A stretch of DNA of 5,797 nt, taken from an uncultured Lachnospiraceae bacterium (GTDB lineage: Bacteria; Bacillota; Clostridia; Lachnospirales; Lachnospiraceae). The notes below the pieces were generated by a model. It did not search any database. It worked only from the letters and a program-made list of their open reading frames with translations, and was not told the DNA's origin. The position numbers were made by a program, and so were the translations under genes. Each line of letters starts with the position of its first letter. Within the stretch, counting starts at the first letter, position 1. Below, piece by piece: positions 1-5,775 of this stretch. The stretch is from assembly GCA_945485625.1 (NCBI GenBank), contig CALYSH010000108.1, positions 1 through 5,797 on the forward strand. The letters are read 5' to 3'.

Positions 1-594
1 GAACAGGCCGGAAACAGCACCGTAGAGGTGATTGGGAGCCTGACAAAGAAGGTGGCAGAGGTAGAGAGCTTTGTGGGAACGATTCTGTCTATTTCCAGTC
101 AGACCAATCTGCTGGCCCTGAATGCTTCCATAGAAGCGGCACGTGCCGGCGAAGCAGGAAGGGGATTCGCGGTAGTTGCAGAGGAAATCAGACAGCTGTC
201 CGAGCAGACCAAGAATGCATCCCAACATATTACCGGAATAATTACGGAATTGAACGAAGATACCAGACGTGCCAACGAGAGCATTCATCAGTCCGTAGCT
301 TCCGTGAAGGTGCAAAATGAACTGATTGATAAGACCAGGGCGAAATTTGAAGTGATCCGGGAGAGCATGAAGAAGCTGGCCGGAAATATTGAAACCACGG
401 AGAAGGTGATTACTGAGATTTTAAAATCCACCGGTGTGATTTCGGAGAACATCACCAGCCTGTCCGCTTCCAGTGAGGAGGTGGCGGCTGCATCCACGGA
501 AGGTCTTCGCTTCTCTGAGGCTACAGTAGAAGATATGGCCCAGTGTAAGGAAACCCTGGAAAAGATTTATGCGTTGTCCAGGCAGCTTCAGTAG
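1..594 (+). CDS. Methyl-accepting chemotaxis protein, C-terminal signalling domain (5' end outside window)
   Basis: The frame is open from base 1 and ends at the TAG at 592-594, giving the last 197 residues of a longer receptor. The sensor, membrane and HAMP parts lie upstream of the window. The fragment carries the hairpin tip of the cytoplasmic signalling domain: [19 protein letters not shown] followed by [18 protein letters not shown] (bases about 97-210), which is the most conserved part of the family and binds CheA and CheW. After the tip comes a long heptad-like, Ala/Ser/Glu/Lys-rich descending helix. It includes a SSEEVAAAS stretch (about 470-500) that resembles receptor methylation regions. 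The protein ends in SRQLQ, with no NWETF-type tether for CheR/CheB. An in-frame GTG at 28 is not a credible start because family homology continues upstream of it. The family transmits ligand or redox signals to the CheA kinase; the ligand cannot be told here. The family call is very secure; the 5' end is missing only because of the window. Confidence 0.95.
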   Translation, partial: EQAGNSTVEVIGSLTKKVAEVESFVGTILSISSQTNLLALNASIEAARAGEAGRGFAVVAEEIRQLSEQTKNASQHITGIITELNEDTRRANESIHQSVASVKVQNELIDKTRAKFEVIRESMKKLAGNIETTEKVITEILKSTGVISENITSLSASSEEVAAASTEGLRFSEATVEDMAQCKETLEKIYALSRQLQ

Positions 595-610
595 CAGGGA
601 CCGGCAGAGG

Positions 611-1450
611 TTACAGATTCCTGCGACAATAATGTATGTATTCCTGATTTTGAGAATCATTCCATAAGCTTTCAGAAAATCCAAGCTTCTCAAGGAGATG
701 CCTGGATTTTTTGTTGTCCGGCTTCACCAGTGCACGTATGGTATCCAAACACAATTCCTCTTTGGCATAGGTGAGGATGGCCCGGAGGGCTTCGGTGGCG
801 TAGCCCAGATTCTGCCAGGGGGTGCCGATGACGTAACCAAGCTCCGGATCCTCATACCCTTCCCGCATGGTCAGACCGGCACGCCCGATGATGACGCCGG
901 TGGAACGCTCTATGACAGTCCAGATACCGAAGCCGTAGAATTCATACATATTCCGGATATAATCCCTTGTGTAGGCGATTTCCTCCTCCCTGGGGTAGAG
1001 AGCTTCCGTGTAGCGGGTGATTGCCGGGTCACTGTATATGGATAGGAAGGCATCTACGTCCTCCGGGGTGGTTTCCCGTAGAAGAAGACGGGGAGTGGTC
1101 AGGATATCCCAGGGTATCCCCCTATAGCGGCGATAGACCCGCTCCAGATAGTCCGGGGTGAGGTCCGTCAGATTTTCACAGGCATATTTGGCACCGGAAA
1201 AGGATTCGGAGGAATTCTCGGGATGCAGGAAAATCAGGACCGCCTGCCCTGCCTCCAGCAATTGTCTGCATGTCCTTCCCTTGTCTGTGAGGAAAAGCGC
1301 GCCGCAGGAGGCAGGCGCCTGAAAAAGGGAGGTGTTGTCTGATATGCTCAGAGAAATGTTTTCTTTGGTCAGAAAGTGGGATAGAAACCCCAGCTTGTCC
1401 GGTTTCAAATATGCACTTGGTATTACAATTATGCTCTTTAAATAACCCAT
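611..1450 (-). CDS. GNAT-family N-acetyltransferase (RimJ/RimL type) with an extra N-terminal domain
   Basis: 279 residues. The C-terminal part (about 118-276) is a GNAT domain. It opens with TPRLLLRETTPEDVDAFLSI, typical of the RimJ/RimL branch. The acetyl-CoA pyrophosphate-binding motif is seen as TPWQNLGYATEAL (210-222, Q/RxxGxG/A pattern), and the later motif PDNKKSRHLLEKLGF is at 244-258. The enzyme should transfer acetyl from acetyl-CoA to an amine on a protein or small molecule; the acceptor is unknown. The first ~115 residues are not GNAT. They include FLTDKGRTCRQLLEAGQAVL (53-72) and a linker GAKYACENLTDLTPDYLERV (86-105). From memory this arrangement recurs in Lachnospiraceae proteins, and the N-terminal part may be a degenerate HAD-like half-domain; that is inference. 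The ATG at 1450 is supported by an AGAGGGG ribosome binding site (1466-1460) nine bases upstream. No signal peptide is seen, so it is cytoplasmic. It is monocistronic here, convergent with the receptor and divergent from the cyclophilin gene. Confidence 0.88.
   Translation of the reverse strand: MGYLKSIIVIPSAYLKPDKLGFLSHFLTKENISLSISDNTSLFQAPASCGALFLTDKGRTCRQLLEAGQAVLIFLHPENSSESFSGAKYACENLTDLTPDYLERVYRRYRGIPWDILTTPRLLLRETTPEDVDAFLSIYSDPAITRYTEALYPREEEIAYTRDYIRNMYEFYGFGIWTVIERSTGVIIGRAGLTMREGYEDPELGYVIGTPWQNLGYATEALRAILTYAKEELCLDTIRALVKPDNKKSRHLLEKLGFSESLWNDSQNQEYIHYCRRNL
676..712 (+). terminator. Candidate intrinsic terminator for the chemotaxis receptor transcript, inside the convergent gene
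   Basis: AAAATCCA (676-683) is the exact reverse complement of TGGATTTT (703-710), and the T-run continues to 712. The loop can extend the stem through GC (685-686 with 700-701) and TCTC/GAGA (688-691 with 695-698), leaving a 3-base loop. It lies about 80 bases after the receptor stop codon on the plus strand. The same bases encode the conserved NKKSRHLLEKLGF part of the acetyltransferase on the minus strand, so the repeat could be chance. The outer stem is AT-rich and the GC core is small. The 16-base gap between the two stop codons has no terminator of its own, which is the reason to propose this one. Confidence 0.35.
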
Positions 1451-1465
1451 TGAAAGGTTCCCCTC

Positions 1466-1495
1466 TTTACGTCAAAGCGTTTTTTATGTTAGAAT
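1466..1495 (+). promoter_or_regulatory. Candidate sigma-A promoter for the cyclophilin gene (distal)
   Basis: TTTACG (1466-1471) resembles a -35 (4 of 6). It sits 18 bases before TAGAAT (1490-1495, 5 of 6 to TATAAT), which is preceded by an extended -10 TG at 1487-1488. Transcription would begin near 1502 and give a leader of about 117 bases containing the 1504-1534 dyad. The same AGAATA bases read as TATTCT on the other strand, preceded by TGC, and could serve as an extended -10 for the divergent acetyltransferase gene; that reading has no recognisable -35. Eye-matched only. Confidence 0.35.
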
Positions 1496-1503
1496 AGCAT
1501 GTA

Positions 1504-1534
1504 GGATTGTGTGAGTACGAGGCAGGAACAATCC
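1504..1534. repeat. Inverted repeat (7-bp arms) in the divergent intergenic region
   Basis: GGATTGT (1504-1510) is the perfect reverse complement of ACAATCC (1528-1534), with 17 bases between. It could be a hairpin in the leader of the cyclophilin transcript, or two half-sites of a DNA-binding protein about two helical turns apart, between two divergently transcribed genes. No T-run follows directly, so it is not an intrinsic terminator. Seven-base arms can occur by chance, so the functional call is weak although the repeat itself is certain. Confidence 0.35.
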
Positions 1535-1544
1535 GCAGATGTCA

Positions 1545-1573
1545 TTGTTAAGGGTTTTTGACTCTGACATTAT
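1545..1573 (+). promoter_or_regulatory. Alternative proximal promoter for the cyclophilin gene
   Basis: TTGTTA (1545-1550) resembles a -35 element. It is followed after 17 bases by CATTAT (1568-1573, 4 of 6), with an extended -10 TG at 1565-1566. Transcription would start near 1580, giving a short leader of about 40 bases. A TTGACT at 1558-1563 also looks like a -35, but the nearest TATAAA (1574-1579) is only 10 bases away, too close to pair with it. This competes with the distal candidate at 1466-1495. Confidence 0.25.
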
Positions 1574-1604
1574 TATAAATCAAGGAAGAAAATATGAAAA
1601 GAAG

Positions 1605-1610
1605 AAAGGA
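1605..1610 (+). promoter_or_regulatory. Ribosome binding site that fixes the cyclophilin start
   Basis: AAAGGA ends 8 bases before the ATG at 1619, a normal distance. An in-frame TTG at 1613, two codons upstream, would leave only 2 bases between site and start, so the ATG is preferred. Confidence 0.7.
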
Positions 1611-1618
1611 ATTTGATT

Positions 1619-2137
1619 ATGAGCAATCCGATTGTAACCATTACCATGGAAAGCGGGGATACCATCCGCCTGGAGCTGTATCCCGAGGTAGCACCCATTT
1701 CCGTCAATAACTTTATCAGTCTGGTAAAGAAGAATTTCTATGATGGTCTGATTTTTCACCGTGTCATTAAGGGCTTCATGATTCAGGGCGGCTGTCCTGA
1801 CGGAACCGGTATGGGCGGCCCGGGCTACAGCATCAAGGGTGAGTTCGCCATGAACGGTGTGGAGAATAATCTGAAGCACACAGAGGGTGTTTTGTCCATG
1901 GCGCGTGCCATGAACCCCAACTCCGCAGGAAGCCAGTTCTTTATCATGCACAAGAACAGCCCCCATCTGGACGGACAGTATGCCGCATTCGGCAAGGTCA
2001 TTGAGGGAATGGACGTAGTAAATAAAATTGCAGAGACTGCAACAGACTGGAATGACAGACCGCTTCAGAAGCAGGTGATGAAGTCTGTGACCGTAGATAC
2101 CTTCGGGGTGGACTATCCAGAACCGGAAAAGCAGTAG
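1619..2137 (+). CDS. Cyclophilin-type peptidyl-prolyl cis-trans isomerase, cytoplasmic
   Basis: 172 residues, a full-length single-domain bacterial cyclophilin. It speeds cis-trans isomerisation of Xaa-Pro bonds during protein folding. The family signature is FHRVIKGFMIQGG (46-58). Residues equivalent to the human cyclophilin A active site are present: R48 (Arg55), F53 (Phe60), Q56 (Gln63), Q106 and F108 in AGSQFFIM (Gln111 and Phe113), and LDGQYAAFGKV (117-127). The cyclosporin-contacting Trp121 is replaced by H116, as in many bacterial members, which predicts weak cyclosporin binding. No signal peptide or lipobox is present, so it should act in the cytoplasm. The start is the ATG at 1619, supported by AAAGGA at 1605-1610. 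It is transcribed alone, divergent from the acetyltransferase gene and convergent with the ABC operon, whose last stop codon is 43 bases away. That gap holds only a weak 4-bp hairpin and no convincing terminator. The acidic, proline-containing end (YPEPEKQ) is unremarkable. Confidence 0.95.
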   Translation: MSNPIVTITMESGDTIRLELYPEVAPISVNNFISLVKKNFYDGLIFHRVIKGFMIQGGCPDGTGMGGPGYSIKGEFAMNGVENNLKHTEGVLSMARAMNPNSAGSQFFIMHKNSPHLDGQYAAFGKVIEGMDVVNKIAETATDWNDRPLQKQVMKSVTVDTFGVDYPEPEKQ

Positions 2138-2180
2138 GATGGACCACCCCGTAAGGGTTGATATTTCATATTAATGTGAT

Positions 2181-4403
2181 TTACTCGATGATGATGTCTT
2201 CGGAAGGATATTTGACTTCGAATGCGGCGGCAGACTCGATTCTGTCGTCCTGGCTATAGTACTCGGCATCCTCCAGAAGATAATCGATGAGCTCCTCCGG
2301 GAATTCGCCCCGCTTGATAAAGCAGGCTTGATATTCCCTGTCCTTGGTGGTTACACTTCCGACCTCCACGTATTCCGTGCAAGTGGAATTCCCGTGGTTA
2401 GCAAAGTACAGATAGGGACGTAGTGCATCCAGCAGAGCAGTATTTTCTACAGTAGAGCAATTTATGGAAACAGAATAAGGACTGATGATGGCGGGCTCCT
2501 CCTGGGACAAACCAAGGTGGTACAGGAGGGCCTGCTTTCTTTCTGCCTTTTTGGTGGCAGAGATGGAAAAATAGGGCTCATAAGAGATGATCTCTGCATC
2601 ACTGTAATCCCAGGTGTATTCCGGGTAATTCTTCTTTAACCAGTTTATTGTATGGGTATCCCACAGATTCAGTTCATAATAATAGCGTAGCCAGGAAGTA
2701 GCTTTTGTTACGTCTTTGTTTCCATTGTAGAATGCCCCGAAATCTCCCAGACTGATGGTGGAGGTTAAGTATTCCAGACTTCTGTGCTTTGAGAAATCCA
2801 ACTCATAGGCATCCATGAACTCTGCAATCTGCCCTGCGTCTGTAATCTGAAAGGAAGCACCCTTGGTGGGATTCAGCTGGATTTCTGCCGGGTAGTTCTG
2901 TCTTCCCTGCTGCACGGGATAAAAGGCCTGCATATATTGATCGCTTTCGATGAAGGGACGTACACACTCCCAATCCTTGCTGGAGACCCGGTAGGAGCGA
3001 TAATAGGTGCCATGCCTGGTTTCTACCTTCACGTGCAGGGTAAAGCGGCTTGTATTGTCATACCGATCCCACTTGTCGTATTCCGGGGAAGCCAGGGTGG
3101 ACAGCAATTCATAGATTGCGTCTGTGTCGGTAAATCTGGTGGCGTGAAAGGGGTCTGCCTGCATCAGGTCGTTGGACACTAATACATTGTCCTCCATCCG
3201 GTACGGCGTAGAACTGTAATCCCGCAGGTTATTGCTATAGACAGAGATGCTCTTTATATCCTTCTTTTTGGGTACATAGCTGTCGTATCCGAACCAGTCG
3301 AAGGTGAGGGCACCGACCATGAGACAGCAGGTGAAGAGCACCAGACCCAACTGGAGTTTGTTGTTGCCCACTGCCTTGAAGGTTGCATGATAGATAATAT
3401 TTAATATGCAGAAGGACAAGGCTCCTCCAAAGACCGCACCGAAGATTTCCCAGCCCATTCGATTACTGTCTGCCACGAAGTGGAAGAACAGGGAGAGGAA
3501 CATGGAAGACATCACGGATACACTGATGCGGAAGATATTTTTGAAGCCCTTATTCTCCAGGCCGGTTTCCGCAATTTCGCTGGGGCGCTTCTGGTAGAGC
3601 AGGAATGCCAGACAACCGTTCAGTACCATAACCAGAATGTTGCCGGCAAGAAGCTTTCCCCATAGGACGAAGGGGATATAGTTTGCATAGTAAGCCAGCA
3701 GAAAGGGTGCGGCCATTGGTGTGAACATCAGGGCCGGTGAGAGGAGCTGCTGGGTCTCCAGGCCGTAAAAATGGTCGGTATATGCCATGAGATTTGCGAT
3801 GCCGCATAAGTAAAGGGCACCCACAATCAGGCCATAAATCAGGACATTTACAAAAGCATTCATCAGATTTCCGCTGACCATCACAGGTACCAGAGCGGCA
3901 TGGTACACAATCAGGTATGCCAGTGTGACCAAACCGACGGTGGTGAGGAATAATCTGGCTATAGCGCCGGAAATTCCGGTGGCGTCACAGGTAAGCAGAG
4001 CGGCTGCGTATACAAAAATCTGGCCCAACAGGAACGGAACAAACCACACGATGATGCCGTTCAGGTAGCCGGCCAGGAACTGCCTGCTTCTGGTCACCGG
4101 TGCACTGTGATACAAATCCATCATCCGCCGGGAATAAATCTGGCGGAAAGTAAAGATTCCCATAATGACGGCTCCCACCAGCGCAACGAACATTTGGAGG
4201 TTTAGGTTGGCCTGGTTTAAGTAGTTGTAGGAATACCGGACCCGGTATTCGGTGCTGTAGTTACTCATACAGAAGGAGAACGCCACAGGTCCCAGGAGAA
4301 AGCTTGCCAGAGCAGACAATGCGATGGACCAGGTTTTATGCCGCATATCCTCCTTCATGAGATGAAATAATGTGATTTTATTGGTAGAGCTTTTCGAAGT
4401 CAT
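2181..4403 (-). CDS. ABC transporter permease with large extracytoplasmic C-terminal domain (YtrC/D-like, possibly DUF6449 family)
   Basis: 740 residues. The N-terminal half is membrane-embedded, with hydrophobic segments near 27-46, 69-87, 112-137, 150-174, 181-204, 250-270, 292-311, 319-339 and 349-369, plus a weaker one at 225-245. The loop RQIYSRRMMDLYHSAPVTR (87-105) is strongly positive, so cytoplasmic. It resembles the loop in this permease class that contacts the ATPase. Nine spans would put the C-terminal ~370 residues outside the membrane. This part begins at FDWFGYDSYVP (368-378) and is rich in Tyr, Asp and Ser with no further membrane span. I recall it as a domain of unknown function, perhaps DUF6449, unverified. 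The ATG at 4403 has GGAGGT (4417-4412) eight bases upstream, and both lie within the end of the ATPase gene, a 26-base overlap that points to translational coupling. No second permease gene follows, so the functional transporter may be a homodimer. Substrate unknown; family context suggests a cell-envelope or antibiotic-related role. Confidence 0.85.
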   Translation of the reverse strand: MTSKSSTNKITLFHLMKEDMRHKTWSIALSALASFLLGPVAFSFCMSNYSTEYRVRYSYNYLNQANLNLQMFVALVGAVIMGIFTFRQIYSRRMMDLYHSAPVTRSRQFLAGYLNGIIVWFVPFLLGQIFVYAAALLTCDATGISGAIARLFLTTVGLVTLAYLIVYHAALVPVMVSGNLMNAFVNVLIYGLIVGALYLCGIANLMAYTDHFYGLETQQLLSPALMFTPMAAPFLLAYYANYIPFVLWGKLLAGNILVMVLNGCLAFLLYQKRPSEIAETGLENKGFKNIFRISVSVMSSMFLSLFFHFVADSNRMGWEIFGAVFGGALSFCILNIIYHATFKAVGNNKLQLGLVLFTCCLMVGALTFDWFGYDSYVPKKKDIKSISVYSNNLRDYSSTPYRMEDNVLVSNDLMQADPFHATRFTDTDAIYELLSTLASPEYDKWDRYDNTSRFTLHVKVETRHGTYYRSYRVSSKDWECVRPFIESDQYMQAFYPVQQGRQNYPAEIQLNPTKGASFQITDAGQIAEFMDAYELDFSKHRSLEYLTSTISLGDFGAFYNGNKDVTKATSWLRYYYELNLWDTHTINWLKKNYPEYTWDYSDAEIISYEPYFSISATKKAERKQALLYHLGLSQEEPAIISPYSVSINCSTVENTALLDALRPYLYFANHGNSTCTEYVEVGSVTTKDREYQACFIKRGEFPEELIDYLLEDAEYYSQDDRIESAAAFEVKYPSEDIIIE

Positions 4404-5280
4404 AGCCTTTTACCTCCATTTCACTGATAAAGATTTCCTCTAAGGTCAGAGGAAGCAGTTCCCAGAAGACCGGGTTTAATTCCAGCTGCAGCCCGGTGAT
4501 GTCCTTTGCTTCTCCCCGCAGGGTCAGGGTGGTCAGCATGCCGCGCTGCTCCTGCTTCAGAATGGGGAACCTTGCCGCAATGGTATTGATTTGCTCCTGG
4601 GAGCGGAGAACGCACTGGAGCTTAAACATCCCCAGCTTCATATCATCCAGATCCTTGGAGAAGAGGATGCCGCCTGCGTGAAGTAATCCCACATGCTCAC
4701 AGATATCCTCCAGCTCTCGAATGGTTTGGTAGGCTATAATGGGGGTTAAGCCATGCTCTGCAATCGCCTTGATAAAGAGGCGCTTGATGGCCTGGCGGAT
4801 CACCGGGTCCAGTCCGTCAAAGGTCTCGTCGCAGAGCAGATATTTGGTGCCTGCGCTGATGCCCAGCATGACGGATAGCTGCTTGCGCATGCCTTTGGAG
4901 AAGGTGTTGATCTTGCGTTTGGAATCCAGCTTCAATATCTCCATGAGGCTTGCAAAGCGTTCGGTGTGGAACTGAGGATAGATGGTCTGATAATAGCGAA
5001 CCATATCCATGGGTGTTCCGTTGGGGAAGAAATACTGGTCATCGGAGATGTAGAAGAGCTTCGCCTTGGCAGCCGGATTTTCGTATACAGGCTCTCCGTC
5101 CACCAGCACTTCACCCTCATCGGGGCGGTATACACCGCAAATGGAGCGCATGAGAGTACTTTTTCCGGCACCATTGGTACCGATCAGACCGAATACATGC
5201 CCTTCCTCTATGGTGGCACTGACCTCCTTTAAGGCGGTAAGCTTATCAAATTTCTTTGTCACATTCTTTATTTCTATCAT
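4378..5280 (-). CDS. ABC transporter ATP-binding protein, YtrB-like, with altered H-loop
   Basis: 300 residues; powers the adjacent permease by ATP binding and hydrolysis on the cytoplasmic face. Walker A is GTNGAGKST (34-42), the signature is FSKGM (127-131; this branch has SKGM rather than LSGGQ), Walker B is YLLCDE (147-152) with catalytic E152, and the D-loop is GLDP (156-159). The usual Q-loop glutamine position reads SDD (79-81), which I recall as common in this branch. The H-loop is odd: where relatives read roughly ASHNLRELEDIC, this protein reads AYQTIRELEDIC (183-194), placing Q185 at the conserved histidine. A C-terminal ~100-residue extension follows the nucleotide-binding core. 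The frame stays open upstream to 5649, but homology begins with MIEIKNVTKKF, and the ATG at 5280 has AGGAGG (5295-5290) nine bases upstream, so that start is chosen. It overlaps the regulator stop by four bases (ATGA, 5280-5277) and the permease start by 26. B. subtilis ytr-type systems are the nearest named precedent. Confidence 0.92.
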   Translation of the reverse strand: MIEIKNVTKKFDKLTALKEVSATIEEGHVFGLIGTNGAGKSTLMRSICGVYRPDEGEVLVDGEPVYENPAAKAKLFYISDDQYFFPNGTPMDMVRYYQTIYPQFHTERFASLMEILKLDSKRKINTFSKGMRKQLSVMLGISAGTKYLLCDETFDGLDPVIRQAIKRLFIKAIAEHGLTPIIAYQTIRELEDICEHVGLLHAGGILFSKDLDDMKLGMFKLQCVLRSQEQINTIAARFPILKQEQRGMLTTLTLRGEAKDITGLQLELNPVFWELLPLTLEEIFISEMEVKGYDFEKLYQ

Positions 5281-5723
5281 GAAGGGTTTCCTCCTTTTTG
5301 ATTTTGAATCCATTCCTGCGGGTCCGTAGGAGTGGGGGCGTCTTTGCCGGGCATCTCCGGGACGGTGGTATAAACCTTTCGCACCAGCTCCTGTACCGCT
5401 TCCACGGATAAGCTGGCGTCCCTGGCCCGGGTAAGGGCGTCCGTCAGCTCCCCGGAGAGGGCAGCAAGCTTTCCGGTCTGCCAGGTTTCTTTGCCGGATA
5501 CATAGTTTCCGCGGCCTACCACCGTATAGATGTAGCCATCCTGTTCCAGCTGGGCATAGGCACGCTGGATGGTGTTGGGATTGACGGACAGGTCCATGGC
5601 CAGAGCCCGGACGGAGGGAAGCTTGGCGTTTGCCTCCAGGGCACCGCATATGATCAAATGTTCCAGTTTCTCCGTAACCTGTTCATACAGGGGTCTTTTA
5701 TCACGATAATCTAGGATAATCAT
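5277..5723 (-). CDS. GntR-family transcriptional regulator, YtrA subfamily
   Basis: 148 residues. The N-terminal winged helix-turn-helix (about 1-76) matches the GntR pattern: RPLYEQVTEKLEHLIICGAL (10-29), then KLPSVRALAMDLSVNPNTIQ (34-53) with the recognition helix near 47-60, then a wing ending GRGNYVSG (70-77). Only about 45 helical residues follow (80-120). That short dimerisation segment defines the YtrA subfamily and excludes the FadR, HutC and MocR types, which carry large effector or aminotransferase domains. The last ~28 residues (121-148) form a proline-, threonine- and glutamine-rich tail that looks disordered. The ATG at 5723 has GGGAG (5735-5731) seven bases upstream. It is the first gene of the operon and its stop overlaps the ATPase start as ATGA. 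By family precedent it should repress its own operon and be released by envelope stress or a ligand; the palindrome at 5742-5751 is the probable site. Confidence 0.93.
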   Translation of the reverse strand: MIILDYRDKRPLYEQVTEKLEHLIICGALEANAKLPSVRALAMDLSVNPNTIQRAYAQLEQDGYIYTVVGRGNYVSGKETWQTGKLAALSGELTDALTRARDASLSVEAVQELVRKVYTTVPEMPGKDAPTPTDPQEWIQNQKGGNPS

Positions 5724-5741
5724 AAAATTTCTCCCATCTGA

Positions 5742-5751
5742 GTACTAGTAC
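5742..5751. promoter_or_regulatory. Candidate operator for the GntR regulator (perfect palindrome)
   Basis: GTACTAGTAC is a perfect 10-bp palindrome, with G5740 and C5753 adding a further symmetric pair. It sits 19 bases before the regulator start codon and about 15 bases downstream of the candidate -10, so it would fall around +9 to +18 of the transcript. GntR proteins commonly bind palindromes with outer GT and AC, and this position suits repression by blocking RNA polymerase. Binding is inferred from form and location only. Confidence 0.55.
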
Positions 5752-5766
5752 ACCGATTTCTAAATA

Positions 5767-5775
5767 ACTATACCA
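5767..5775 (-). promoter_or_regulatory. Extended -10 promoter element for the GntR-ABC operon
   Basis: On the minus strand the bases read TGGTATAGT: an extended -10 TG (5775-5774), one base, then TATAGT (5772-5767, 5 of 6 to TATAAT). A start near 5760 would give a leader of about 37 bases. No good -35 is seen at the expected place (minus-strand GGGAAA near 5795-5790), which is tolerable for an extended -10 promoter. An 8-bp direct repeat, AAATAACT on the plus strand, flanks it at 5762-5769 and 5775-5782. Confidence 0.5.

Noticed and set aside
698..1045. Plus-strand open frame of 115 codons
   Set aside because: It is a shadow of the acetyltransferase gene on the opposite strand, with no ribosome site or recognisable domain.
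1558..1579. TTGACT and TATAAA as a promoter pair
   Set aside because: The spacing is 10 bases, too short for sigma-A RNA polymerase.
1580..1966. Minus-strand open frame of 128 codons
   Set aside because: It lies opposite the cyclophilin gene, which has a clear family signature and start; the reverse reading has no recognisable domain.
2144..2160. Hairpin ACCC/GGGT between the convergent cyclophilin and permease genes
   Set aside because: Only a 4-bp stem (2146-2149 with 2155-2158), with a mismatch beyond it and no proper T-run on either strand; too weak to call a terminator.
5281..5649. Upstream extension of the ATPase frame to a 423-residue protein
   Set aside because: The extra residues are the antisense-of-frame reading of the GntR gene and show no family match. 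ABC homology and a strong AGGAGG site both point to the ATG at 5280.
2181..5723. A new defence or toxin system formed by the three-gene minus-strand operon
   Set aside because: The gene order and domains match a known GntR-ABC transporter type (ytr-like), and no nuclease, toxin or other effector domain is visible.
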